The notes below the pieces were generated by a model. It searched no databases. It saw only the letters and a program-made list of their open reading frames with translations, and was not told the DNA's origin. Positions 9,301 through 16,132 of a DNA stretch of 54,910 bases are shown in pieces. Made by a program: the position numbers and the translations under genes. Source of the DNA: Dactylosporangium sucinum (GTDB lineage Bacteria > Actinomycetota > Actinomycetes > Mycobacteriales > Micromonosporaceae); contig NZ_BMPI01000046.1 in the NCBI RefSeq assembly GCF_014647515.1, positions 41,387 to 96,296 of the forward strand, read 5' to 3'. Within the stretch, counting starts at the first letter, position 1. Every line of letters starts with the position of its first letter.

Positions 9301-9621
9301 GAGCACCGCAAGCACGACGGCAGCCTGCCGCTCGTCGGCGTCAACACCTTCCTCGACCCGCACCGCGACGAGACCCCGCCGCAGACCGTCGAGCTGGCCC
9401 GGGCGACCGAGGACGAGAAGCAGTCCCAGCTGACCCGGCTCGCCGACTTCCACGCCCGGCACGCCGGGGAGGCGCCCGCCGCGCGCGCCCGGCTCCAGCA
9501 GGTCGCGATGAACGGCGGCAACGTGTTCGCCGAGCTGATGGAGGCAGTGCGGCACTGCTCGCTCGGCCAGATCTCCGACGCCTTCTTCGAGGTGGGTGGC
9601 CAGTACCGGCGCAACGTATGA
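6373..9621 (+). CDS. icmF: Fused isobutyryl-CoA mutase (B12-dependent) with G-protein chaperone domain
   Basis: This 1082-residue three-part fusion matches known IcmF. The N-terminal cobalamin-binding domain has the lower axial ligand His28 in DGHDAAIN. The middle MeaB-like GTPase has the P-loop GITGTGGSGKS at 199-209 and an NKYE specificity motif. The C-terminal ~520 residues are the acyl-CoA mutase TIM barrel. It isomerises isobutyryl-CoA and n-butyryl-CoA; IcmF enzymes also act on isovaleryl/pivalyl-CoA. The substrate-pocket motifs read GVFPFKRE and DQGQNTCIF, with Gln730 where methylmalonyl-CoA mutase has arginine, so methylmalonyl-CoA is not the expected substrate. ATG 6373 follows CAGGAG by five bases. 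The MarR and B12-receptor-like genes follow in the same direction. Confidence 0.93.
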   Translation: MAPSAPSELHVPAHPVRFVTAASLFDGHDAAINVMRRLLQAQGAEVIHLGHDRSVDTVVRAALEEDVQGVAISSYQGGHVEYFTYLVERLAESGAGHVRVFGGGGGVIVPEEIALLRERGVTIFSPEDGQRLGLPGMINQLIRACDVDLTGTGPDLKALLAGDPAALARAITVLETGQSPELAAPLRAAAAGRTVPVLGITGTGGSGKSSLTDELLRRLRLDQEDKLRVAVLAIDPTRRRGGGALLGDRIRMNALETGLGSRTFFRSLATRTAGAQLPERLDDILVAVKAAGFDLVIVETPGIGQGDAGIVPFSDVALYVMTPEFGAASQLEKIDMLDFADVVAINKYERRGAEDARRDVARQLVRNRQAFGVAWQEMPVFGTSAARFNDDGVTALFQHLRDLLVAKGLPAGAGTQPAVDVRASSGLTSVVPSARSRYLAEISDAVRGYHRATDAQAEVARRRQSLRVTVELLGDDPAAGAVRELAAVTDRELLPEVRELLATWPARVAQYSGDEYVYRVRDREIRTPLTRETLSGSRVRRVALPRTRDEAELLMFLRRENLPGFFPFTAGVFPFKREGEAPARMFAGEGDAFRTNRRFKLVSRGGEATRLSTAFDSVTLYGRDPDPRPDIYGKVGTSGVSIATLDDMKVLYSGFDLCAPTTSVSMTINGPAPAILAMFLNTAIDQRIDAFRAEQGREPDAAQAEEIRAWVLASVRGTVQADILKEDQGQNTCIFSTEFALRCMGDIQQWFIDHRVRNFYSVSISGYHIAEAGANPISQLAFTLANGFTYVESYLARGMAIDDFAPNLSFFFSNGMDAEYTVIGRVARRIWAIAMREKYGAGERSQKLKYHVQTSGRSLHAQEMDFNDIRTTLQALCAIYDNANSLHTNAYDEAVTTPSERSVRRALAIQMIIDREWGLAGNENPLQGSFVIDELTDLVEEAVLAEFDRIAERGGVLGAMETGYQRGRIQDESMLYEHRKHDGSLPLVGVNTFLDPHRDETPPQTVELARATEDEKQSQLTRLADFHARHAGEAPAARARLQQVAMNGGNVFAELMEAVRHCSLGQISDAFFEVGGQYRRNV

Positions 9622-9725
9622 CCGCGGTGTTGAGCGCCGGGGCGCCTCCTGCGGCGGCACAGGACCGTCCCGTCCTCGCGCACGTTGTAACCTCCGGGGT
9701 ATCCGACCAGCCGAGGAGGAACCCG

Positions 9726-10235
9726 GTGACGACCGCACGGCTCCCGTTCGACCCGATCGGGGAAGCTGCCCGGCTGTGGCGTGAGCACGGCTGGGAGGCC
9801 GCCACCGACGGCATGGCCGCCGTCACCTCGCTCATGCGGGCCCAGGCGATCGTCCAAGCGTGGGTGGACGACGTCCTGCGCCCGTTACAGCTGAGTTTCG
9901 CCCGGTACGAACTGCTGATGCTCCTGTCGTTCACCAGGGAAGGCTGCCTGCCGATGGCCAAGGCGGGCGCCCGGCTGCAGGTGCACCCGACCAGCGTCAC
10001 CAACGCAGCCTCGCGCCTGGAGGCCGCGGGACTGGTGGTCCGTCGTCCGGACCCGAACGACGGCCGTGGCGTGCTGGTGACCATTACCGGCGCGGGCCGA
10101 TCCGTGGCGGCACGGGCCACGGAGCTCCTCAACGAGCAGGTCTTCAGCCGGCCCGAGCTGACCTCGCCCGGAATGCACGCTCTCGTCGACACCCTTCGGG
10201 AGCTCCGGCAAGTGGCGGGAGACTTCGAGACGTGA
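9726..10235 (+). CDS. MarR-family transcriptional regulator
   Basis: This is a 169-residue winged-helix protein of MarR length and layout: helices, the recognition segment VHPTSVTNAASRLEAAGLV, then the wing DPNDGRGVLVTITGAG. It is the obvious candidate to bind the repeats in front of icmF, though no direct evidence exists. GTG 9726 is preceded by GAGGAGG at good spacing, so it has its own ribosome site 105 bases after icmF. Its stop overlaps the next gene's GTG. It probably senses an acyl-CoA or related acid, as many MarR proteins do. Confidence 0.87.
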   Translation: MTTARLPFDPIGEAARLWREHGWEAATDGMAAVTSLMRAQAIVQAWVDDVLRPLQLSFARYELLMLLSFTREGCLPMAKAGARLQVHPTSVTNAASRLEAAGLVVRRPDPNDGRGVLVTITGAGRSVAARATELLNEQVFSRPELTSPGMHALVDTLRELRQVAGDFET

Positions 10236-11011
10236 CCCGCCCCGGAGCCGGGCGCCGCCACCTGGCCGACGATCTCGGCCACCACCTGACCCTGGACGGC
10301 CCGCCCCGACGCATCGTCTCCCTGGTCCCCTCACTCAGCGAGGCGCTGGCCGTGACGGTCCCGGACCGGCTGGTCGCGGTCACCGACTGGTGCACGCACC
10401 CGCCGGGGCTGGATCTGCCACGGGTGCGCGGCACGAAGAACCCGGATCGGTCCGCGGTTGAGGCGCTGCGGCCGGACCTCGTGGTAGCCAACCAGGAGGA
10501 GAACCGCCGGATCGACGTGGACCGGCTGCGGGCTGCCGGTGTGCCGGTATGGGTCACCGTGATCGAATCCCTCGACGACGCGCTGCGATCGCTGCGGCGG
10601 CTGTTCGTCGACGTGCTCGCCGTCGGTGAACCGGGCTGGCTGCGCACCGCGGCCGACGAGTGGAGCCGCCCGGCGCCGCAGCCGGCGTCGCGGGTCGTCG
10701 TCCCCATCTGGCGCGATCCGTGGATGGTGGTGGGCTCCCGCACGTTCGCCGGTGATGTCCTGGTCCGGCTCGGCCTGGTCAACGCCTTCCGTACCTCCCC
10801 CGAGCGTTATCCCCGCGTGAATCTCGCCGAACTGCGGTCGGCCGACCCGGGCCTCGTGCTGCTGCCCGACGAGCCCTACCCCTTCACCGATGACGACGGG
10901 CCGGAGGCGTTCCCCGGCATCAGGACGGTGCTCGTGTCGGGGCGTCAGCTCACCTGGTACGGCCCGTCGCTGGCCTCGGCCCGCGCGGAGCTGCTCGATC
11001 AGTTGCGCTGA
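10232..11011 (+). CDS. Cobalamin/metal-receptor-like (BtuF-type) protein without signal peptide
   Basis: This 259-residue protein has the helical-backbone receptor fold of BtuF/FhuD: an early RIVSLVPSLSEAL segment, the TDWCTHPP loop, the DLVVANQEENR helix start and a GLVNAF segment before the second lobe. BtuF proteins are exported, but this one begins with a polar, histidine-rich stretch and has no signal peptide or lipobox. It is translationally coupled to the MarR gene (GTGA overlap) and sits behind a B12-dependent mutase. A cytoplasmic role in handling or sensing corrinoid is a reasonable inference. An export signal in a missed upstream start is unlikely because that would lie inside the MarR gene. 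Confidence 0.8.
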   Translation: MTRPGAGRRHLADDLGHHLTLDGPPRRIVSLVPSLSEALAVTVPDRLVAVTDWCTHPPGLDLPRVRGTKNPDRSAVEALRPDLVVANQEENRRIDVDRLRAAGVPVWVTVIESLDDALRSLRRLFVDVLAVGEPGWLRTAADEWSRPAPQPASRVVVPIWRDPWMVVGSRTFAGDVLVRLGLVNAFRTSPERYPRVNLAELRSADPGLVLLPDEPYPFTDDDGPEAFPGIRTVLVSGRQLTWYGPSLASARAELLDQLR

Positions 11012-11141
11012 AGGTGTCGCGGGCGATGCTGCTCGGGCTCGCCGGGTACTGCATCGGCGGTACGCCGGGCTCGATTGCGGCGACCGCGGTACGTGCGGTC
11101 ACCGTGGTCGGCCGACGACGCGAGACGGCCTGGTGGCGCTT

Positions 11142-11303
11142 GAAGTCCGCCTGACCCGCGCCGGCACGCCGCGACCGCTCACCGGCGCTGCCGACCTCGC
11201 CGCCTACCGGATCGTGCAGGAGGCACTCACCAACGCCCGCAAGCACGGTGGCGGAGCAGCCGTGGACCTGGGTGTCAGGTACGGCGAGTTGGCGGCGGAC
11301 TGA
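11142..11303 (+). pseudogene. Remnant of a NarL-type sensor histidine kinase
   Basis: About 53 codons encode AADLAAYRIVQEALTNARKH followed by a few more residues, the N-box start of the HATPase domain of two-component kinases. Neither the HisKA_3 part before nor the G-boxes after are present, and the frame stops at 11301-11303. Bases 11014-11150 hold another short hydrophobic frame that may be more of the same decayed gene. The rest up to 11461 shows no gene. Confidence 0.5.
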
Positions 11304-11391
11304 CTCGGCGGCCCAGCCGCGCACCGTCCATTCCTGCCGTCCGCGCCGGCGACCTGCCGGTCGGGCGGACGGCAGCGGCGGTGGCGTCCGT

Positions 11392-11420
11392 CCATCGACG
11401 TCCAATGTGGACGGTCATGG
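11392..11420. repeat. Inverted repeat sharing the core of the icmF operator
   Basis: A 13-bp imperfect inverted repeat (CCATCGACGTCCA / TGGACGGTCATGG, 10 of 13 pairs) with a 3-bp centre. The half-site GACGTCCA also occurs in the icmF operator. It is not directly in front of a gene start, so its use is unclear. Confidence 0.3.
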
Positions 11421-11461
11421 TCCGTCATCCCGGTTCTGTGGGCCGGCTTGCTGAGATCGCC

Positions 11462-11785
11462 TCACCGGGCACCGGGTGGCCGGTAACCGACCTCTCGCTG
11501 GGCGGCTCGATCAATCTCTTCCGGCGTCAGCAGTACAACCGTTTCCGTCCTGACCGCGCCGGAGGCGGTGGCGGCAAGGCCGACGGCGGCGGCCGTCGCG
11601 TTGTCGGGCAGCTCCGCGATGAGGAAGACGTCCGCACCACCGAAGGCAAAGTGGAACGACTCCAGCCGGCCCCCGAGGCGGGCGATCAGGTTCTCAGTCT
11701 GCGCAACGCGGCCGCCGCCGCCTTCGTCGAGGAGGCCACGAACGCCCTCGGTCGTGTAGGTGCTTCGAAACAGGTACTTCGCCAC
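11462..11785 (-). CDS. GYD-domain protein
   Basis: This 107-residue protein opens with AKYLFRSTYTTEGVRGLL, the pattern of the GYD family, small alpha/beta dimers of ferredoxin-like fold with no assigned reaction. GRLESFHFAFGGADVFLIAELPD is the central strand region typical of the family, of which only the FGGADVF core is quoted as the key. The start is GTG 11785, with AGAAGG upstream at suitable spacing; the nearby ATG is out of frame. Longer frames here are shadows. It stands upstream-to-downstream after the SnoaL gene on the same strand, with a 221-base gap, so separate transcription is likely. Confidence 0.75.
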   Translation of the reverse strand: MAKYLFRSTYTTEGVRGLLDEGGGGRVAQTENLIARLGGRLESFHFAFGGADVFLIAELPDNATAAAVGLAATASGAVRTETVVLLTPEEIDRAAQREVGYRPPGAR

Positions 11786-12006
11786 GCATGTCACCTTCTT
11801 CCAGGGGTCCCGCCTGCGGCCACCGCACGCTTGCGCCTTACTGCGGCGGCGCCACGACCCGAGAATTTCCCCGTGTCGGCGACACAAACATTCCGAGTGC
11901 AATCCATGAGAGCACCGAAAATTCAGCAGGCCGGGAACTGCGCAGGGAGGGGCCGCGCACGTCGCTCGACCCCTCCCTGCCTTCAACGGACGGCGTACTC
12001 GTCGAC

Positions 12007-12456
12007 CTACTCGGTGGGGATGATGCCGAGCTGCTGGAGGACCTTCACGCCGTCGTCGAGCCCGACCTCTTCGACGATGAGTCCGTCGACGACCTTGAGG
12101 ACGGTCGTGCCGGTGAAGCGGAGCGTCTTGCCGGACGCCGCGGGCACCGAGCCGATGGGCACGTCGTCGAAGGCGATCGGCCCGGTGTGGGTGCCGCCGC
12201 CTTCCCACTGGCCGACCACGTAGTCGCCCTCGGCGATCAGGTCGGCGGTCCCCCAGAAGTTGAGGTCCGGGAACGCGGTGCGGAAGTTGGTGGCGAACGC
12301 CCGCACTTCGTCGCGACCGCGCATGGGCTTGTGCAGCGAGTACTCGAAGCGGATGTCGGGGTGCGCGAGCTCGTCGATGACGGCAGGGTTCCAGGGGTTG
12401 GCCCAGAACTCGGTGAACCACCGTCCGACGATGGCCTTGTTCTCTTCCAGCGACAT
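12007..12456 (-). CDS. SnoaL-like / ester-cyclase-family protein
   Basis: The 149 residues have the SnoaL/NTF2-like pattern: NKAIVGRWFTEFW helix, IDELAHPDIRFEY, the FRTAFPDLNF segment, the GDYVVGQWEGGGTHTG strand pair and a final IVEEVGLDDGVKVLQQLG helix. Members are small cone-shaped enzymes or binding proteins; cyclases and hydrolases occur, but many have no known substrate. ATG 12456 is preceded by AAAAGGA at seven bases. No biosynthetic cluster surrounds it, so the substrate cannot be guessed. Confidence 0.8.
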   Translation of the reverse strand: MSLEENKAIVGRWFTEFWANPWNPAVIDELAHPDIRFEYSLHKPMRGRDEVRAFATNFRTAFPDLNFWGTADLIAEGDYVVGQWEGGGTHTGPIAFDDVPIGSVPAASGKTLRFTGTTVLKVVDGLIVEEVGLDDGVKVLQQLGIIPTE

Positions 12457-12692
12457 GATGTCGTCCTTTTCTCTTGTGGGTGATCGCCGGCCGGTTGCTG
12501 GCCGGCGATACTGAGAAGACGTGTCCGGCGGGTGTTTCGTGAGACCGGCACCTGGACACCCGCGGCCGCCGGGCGCGATACGACCGCGGGTGCCATCGAA
12601 GCAGTGCCCCGACATCCAGCAGACGCGCCGACGGCCGGGTTCGTGAGATCAGAGGCCAGCGGTTTCAGTCAGTAGGGCGCCCAGCCACGTGC

Positions 12693-13304
12693 TCATTCGG
12701 GCCAGACGCCGGAGGTGCCGCGTCGGTGCGAGCCGATCAGGTGCGTGTCGACGATGCCGATCGCCTCCATGAGCGCGAACATCGTCGTCGGGCCGACGAA
12801 CGCGAATCCGCGCTTGCGTAGCTCTTTCGAGAGGGCGACGGATTCGGGCGAGGTGGTGGGGATGTCGGCGAAGGTTCGCGGCCGGGGGGTCGTTGCCGGC
12901 TTGGACGACCAGATGAGCGCGGAAAGTCCGATGTCGTCGCGGAGCCTCTGCGTCGCCTGGGCGTTTCGGATCGCGGCCTCGATCTTCTGCCGGTTTCGGA
13001 CGATCCCGGTGTCTGCGAGGAGGCGTTCGACATCGCGCTCGGTATAGGCGGCGACCGCATCGGGATCGAAATCGTCGAACGCGGCGCGGAATGCGGGGCG
13101 TTTGCGGAGGATCGTGGCCCAGGACAGGCCCGCTTGGAACCCTTCGAGCGTGACCCGCTCGTAGACGCCGCGTTCGTCGGTGACCGGCATGCCCCACTCG
13201 GTGTCGTAGTAGTCGCGCAGCATCGGATCGACCGACGCCCACGCGGGCCGGGCCAGGCCGTCTTCGCCGATCACGACGCCGGGGTCTTCGAGTGCCTCGC
13301 TCAT
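12693..13304 (-). CDS. tag: DNA-3-methyladenine glycosylase I
   Basis: This 203-residue protein is close to E. coli Tag in length and sequence: YYDTEWGMPV at the start, the catalytic glutamate in TLEGFQAGLSW, and KRGFAFVGPTT. Tag removes 3-methyladenine (and 3-methylguanine) from alkylated DNA. Of the four zinc ligands of E. coli Tag (Cys4, His17, His175, Cys179) only the histidine of THLIG remains; the others align with Pro, Tyr and Ser, so the structural zinc is probably absent, as in some relatives. It is the last gene of the alkylation-repair operon, 18 bases after alkB. Confidence 0.92.
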   Translation of the reverse strand: MSEALEDPGVVIGEDGLARPAWASVDPMLRDYYDTEWGMPVTDERGVYERVTLEGFQAGLSWATILRKRPAFRAAFDDFDPDAVAAYTERDVERLLADTGIVRNRQKIEAAIRNAQATQRLRDDIGLSALIWSSKPATTPRPRTFADIPTTSPESVALSKELRKRGFAFVGPTTMFALMEAIGIVDTHLIGSHRRGTSGVWPE

Positions 13305-13322
13305 TGCTGTGTTGCTTCTCCG

Positions 13323-13991
13323 TCAGTCGGTGAGTCCGGTGGTGCGCATGGTGATGTTGATCCGGCCGGTGTCCAGGCCGCATCCGTCAGCGGCGGTGCA
13401 GGGATGCACGCGCGTGACGCCGTGGTAGGCGAGCCGGGATGCTCCGCCGAAGATGAAGAGGTCCCCGGAGCGGAGGCGGAGGTCGGTGTAGGGCTTCCCG
13501 CGGTGCTCCGTGTTGCCGAAGCGGAACGTACAGTCGTCGCCGACCGACAGCGACACGACCGGGGCGAGGGAGCGCTCGTCCTTGTCCTGGTGCATGCCCA
13601 GACGTGCGGAAGCGTCGTAGTAGTTCACGAGCGCCGTGTCCGGCGTGTAGGCGTTCACCTGGTCTTCGGGGTAGCCGGCGTCGCGAAGCGCACGCCGGCC
13701 GAGCCGCACCATCCAGTCCGGAAACGGAAGGACCCGGGCGCCGTTGACGTCGGTCGCTTCTCGTGTGTACTTATACGGCTGCCAGTGCCAGCCCAGGCAC
13801 ACGGTGCGCACGGACATCTCGTGGCCGCGGACCTTTGCGGCCCGAATGGGAACGGGCCCTTGCGTCCAGCAGCGAAACTGGCCCACGACCCACTCCTGCT
13901 GCTCCAAGTTGAGCCAACTCGGGATCAGGATCGCACCGGGACCGGGTTCGCTGCGTTCCCCCGGGCCGAGGTCCGGAGTGAAGAGCGTCAT
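13323..13991 (-). CDS. alkB: AlkB-type 2-oxoglutarate/Fe(II) DNA dealkylase
   Basis: The 222 residues carry the full AlkB signature: NYYDASARLGMHQDKDE with the HxD iron ligands, the distal histidine in RLAYHGVTRV, and the two 2-oxoglutarate arginines in RINITMRTTG. FGGASRLAYHG closely follows E. coli AlkB. It oxidatively demethylates 1-methyladenine and 3-methylcytosine in DNA. ATG 13991 starts two bases after the stop of the upstream orphan gene, so translation is coupled; a longer frame reaching 14222 only overlaps that gene. It sits between the orphan and tag. Confidence 0.94.
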   Translation of the reverse strand: MTLFTPDLGPGERSEPGPGAILIPSWLNLEQQEWVVGQFRCWTQGPVPIRAAKVRGHEMSVRTVCLGWHWQPYKYTREATDVNGARVLPFPDWMVRLGRRALRDAGYPEDQVNAYTPDTALVNYYDASARLGMHQDKDERSLAPVVSLSVGDDCTFRFGNTEHRGKPYTDLRLRSGDLFIFGGASRLAYHGVTRVHPCTAADGCGLDTGRINITMRTTGLTD

Positions 13992-13993
13992 CG

Positions 13994-14503
13994 TCAACCC
14001 CCCACCTGGTGTGCTGTGACGACCCCGTTCTCGATCCGCCAGGCGTCGCCTGATTCGGTGACGCCGGTGATTCCATCGAGGTTGACGAGGCCGACCAGAT
14101 CCAGCGTCGCCCGCTCGGACAGCGCCGCCGCCAGGATGGTTCGTTCCGGCCGCCACGTGGTCGACCAGAGGAGCCTGCGGGCCATCTGCGCCCATCCGAC
14201 CGGGGAACCTGTCATGATCCACAAATCTGGATCAGCAGCGGTGAACCGGGTGGCCTGCCGCAACCACGACGCAGCGGTCTCCGGCCAGGTCAGGGTCGTG
14301 ACGATCTCGCCGCCGAGCGCTTCCCACCGAGTCGCGATGGCGTGGACCGTCGTGACGTCGTCGGCCGCCCGGCCCGACCCGATGGCTAACCGTGTCGCGT
14401 CGCGGGTCCAGGCGAGTGCCGTGATCGCCGCGACCTCCGCCGCCGTCGCCGCCGGAGCAAGTCGGGGCCGGCTTCCCTGCGAGCCGCGAAGGAGCGGGCT
14501 CAC
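13994..14503 (-). CDS. Orphan protein in alkylation-repair operon, like one lobe of a type I periplasmic-binding protein
   Basis: This 169-residue protein has no signal peptide and no DNA-repair motif. The pattern ITALAWTRDATRLAIGSG, then HAIATRWEALGGEIVTTLTW and FTAADPDLWIMTGSP, recalls the C-terminal lobe of branched-chain amino-acid/type I solute-binding proteins. The match is by eye and weak. The GTG start overlaps the stop of the Ada-zinc gene (GTGA), and alkB follows after two bases, so it is firmly inside the operon. It could be a small-molecule sensor, an adapter for another operon protein, or a domain of unrelated fold. No function is proposed. Confidence 0.7.
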   Translation of the reverse strand: MSPLLRGSQGSRPRLAPAATAAEVAAITALAWTRDATRLAIGSGRAADDVTTVHAIATRWEALGGEIVTTLTWPETAASWLRQATRFTAADPDLWIMTGSPVGWAQMARRLLWSTTWRPERTILAAALSERATLDLVGLVNLDGITGVTESGDAWRIENGVVTAHQVGG

Positions 14504-14790
14504 CAGGGCGTCCACGGTTCGCCTCTCTCCCGTGCGACCTTCCACGCTTGGTAGCGGTCTTTGCAGCATGTCCCGCACGGCCGGTAGCCGGCGGAGATCG
14601 CGGTCGCCTCGTCCGCGAAGAAGACGCGGTGCTTCGCGTAGCCGTCTCGCGCGAGCGCTCGGAGCGCGGCGGGGCAGTCGAGCCGGCCGTAGACCTTGCT
14701 GCCGCGGTGGCCGCCCCACTCGCCCTTGGCGGGAGACGAGTGGGAGCGCCCGTCCGCGCCGATGAGCGTGTAGGTCTTCGTAGTGCTCAT
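14500..14790 (-). CDS. Stand-alone Ada-type zinc-domain protein
   Basis: This 96-residue protein matches the N-terminal phosphotriester-repair domain of Ada: RVFFADEATAISAGYRPC followed by xxC. In E. coli Ada the zinc is held by Cys38, 42, 69 and 72, and Cys38 takes the methyl group. Here the first position is Gly35 (VYGRLDC); Cys39, Cys72 and Cys75 remain and an extra Cys76 follows. Methyl transfer by the Ada mechanism is therefore not expected; a DNA- or protein-binding role is possible. Similar stand-alone proteins are, as far as I recall, widespread. It overlaps both neighbours by four bases (ATGA/GTGA). Confidence 0.85.
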   Translation of the reverse strand: MSTTKTYTLIGADGRSHSSPAKGEWGGHRGSKVYGRLDCPAALRALARDGYAKHRVFFADEATAISAGYRPCGTCCKDRYQAWKVARERGEPWTPW

Positions 14791-15521
14791 GCCGCGTCGT
14801 GGAAGACGAGGGCGAGCGTGTGCCGCTCGCCGGAGCGGATCGCGGAGACCCCGTGCCGCACCGGTGCCGCCGACCAGCCGCGGGCGGAGCGGACGGGGCG
14901 GTCGCGAGTGGTGAAGACATACCCGTGACCGTGCGGCAGGAGTGTGGCCGTGCCGCGGGACTGCGCGCGCGGCCGCTGCTCCAGCAGCAGGAACTCGCCG
15001 CCGGTGTGATCGACTCCGGGCTCGTTGAGATTGATCACGACCTGGAGGGGGAAGACGAGGTCACCGTAGAGGTCGCGGTGCAGCGCGTTCCAGTCCTGCT
15101 CGCCGTAGCGGAGCAGAATCGCCGACGACTTGGTCTGCCCGGCATCGTGGCACATCTGCAGCCACTCATCGAGCGCGTCCGGCCAAGGGGTGGGCCGGCC
15201 GAGCTTGGTCCACCAGTCACGGGCGATCGGCAGCAACCTCGGGTAGAGAGCCTGCTTCAGTGCCTCGATCGGCTCGGGGTACGGTGCCGCGAAGTACCGG
15301 TACTGCCCTTCGCCGAAGCGATGCCGGCCCATGTTGATCGTGCTGCGGAACAGCTCATCGCTGTCGTACAGTTCGCGGATCCCCTTCGTCTCCTCGGGGT
15401 CGAGGAGCTGCGGGAGCAGGGCGCCGCCGTATTCGTCGATCTCGGCTGCGACGGCGGCCCAGTCCGCGGACTCGACGCGTTTCCGCCAGGGGTTCGCGGG
15501 GGGCTTCGTCTTGGTGGTCAT
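14787..15521 (-). CDS. 2OG-Fe(II) oxygenase of the prolyl-hydroxylase type
   Basis: This is a 244-residue member of the 2-oxoglutarate/Fe(II) dioxygenase superfamily, separate from AlkB. The HxD motif is in ALHRDLYGD, the VFPLQVVINLNEP strand follows, and the distal iron histidine and 2OG-binding arginine are in RHGVSAIRSGERHTL. The family hydroxylates proteins or repairs modified bases. Its place in an operon of DNA-dealkylation genes suggests a nucleic-acid or repair-protein substrate, which is inference. ATG 15521 overlaps the upstream methyltransferase stop. Confidence 0.87.
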   Translation of the reverse strand: MTTKTKPPANPWRKRVESADWAAVAAEIDEYGGALLPQLLDPEETKGIRELYDSDELFRSTINMGRHRFGEGQYRYFAAPYPEPIEALKQALYPRLLPIARDWWTKLGRPTPWPDALDEWLQMCHDAGQTKSSAILLRYGEQDWNALHRDLYGDLVFPLQVVINLNEPGVDHTGGEFLLLEQRPRAQSRGTATLLPHGHGYVFTTRDRPVRSARGWSAAPVRHGVSAIRSGERHTLALVFHDAA

Positions 15522-16132
15522 GCTGCGACCTCGAGTTCAAGCAGGGCGGTCTTGGCATCGGGCCCGCCGACGTAGCCGCCGAGCGAGCCGTCGGCGCGCA
15601 GCACACGGTGGCAGGGAACGACGACGGGCAGCGGGTTGGTCGCGCACGCGGTGCCGACGGCGCGCACGGCCTTGGGGTTGCCGACGAGCTCGGCGACCTC
15701 CCGGTAGCTGCGGGTCTGGCCGTAGCCGATGTGCGGGAGGTGCCGCTGGACGAGCTGCCGGAAGCCGCGCGAGAGGGACAGATCGAGCGCCAGGTCGAAA
15801 ACCTTCCGGCGGCGGTCGAAGTACTCGTCGAGCTCGCGCGCCGCGTCGTCGAGTCGCTTCGGTGCGCGCAGAATGCGGAGGCTGACCTTCTCGGCCAGGT
15901 TCTCCAGCACGCGGTCGTGGTCCTCGCGGGCGTAGGCGACGCGGATCAGGCCCTTCGGGGTCGCTGCGAGCAGCAACTTCCCGACCGGGCTGTCGACGGT
16001 CGTGTAAGCGATGTCGACGAGACCTTCGGCCTGCGCCTCGTTCTCGAGTCGGGCGTGCAGCCTTGCCAGGGTCTCGGGGTCGATGGGCGCCGATAGGGCG
16101 GTGAGGGCGTCATCGTTGCGGATGTCGCTCAT
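15518..16132 (-). CDS. O6-methylguanine-DNA methyltransferase (second copy)
   Basis: These 204 residues are an N-terminal ribonuclease-H-like domain followed by the winged-helix catalytic domain, as in Ogt and the C-terminal half of Ada. The active-site VVPCHRVLR has the acceptor Cys174, preceded by the NPLP hinge and followed by GSLGGYVGG. It takes the alkyl group from O6-alkylguanine irreversibly. It has about 40 more residues at the N-terminus than the copy at the operon head. It overlaps both the sigma-factor gene and the oxygenase gene by four bases. Confidence 0.92.
   Translation of the reverse strand: MSDIRNDDALTALSAPIDPETLARLHARLENEAQAEGLVDIAYTTVDSPVGKLLLAATPKGLIRVAYAREDHDRVLENLAEKVSLRILRAPKRLDDAARELDEYFDRRRKVFDLALDLSLSRGFRQLVQRHLPHIGYGQTRSYREVAELVGNPKAVRAVGTACATNPLPVVVPCHRVLRADGSLGGYVGGPDAKTALLELEVAA

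Noticed and set aside
11462..12559. 365-codon leftward frame covering GYD and SnoaL genes
   Set aside because: Only its last 107 codons (GYD protein) are meaningful; the rest is out of frame with the SnoaL gene.
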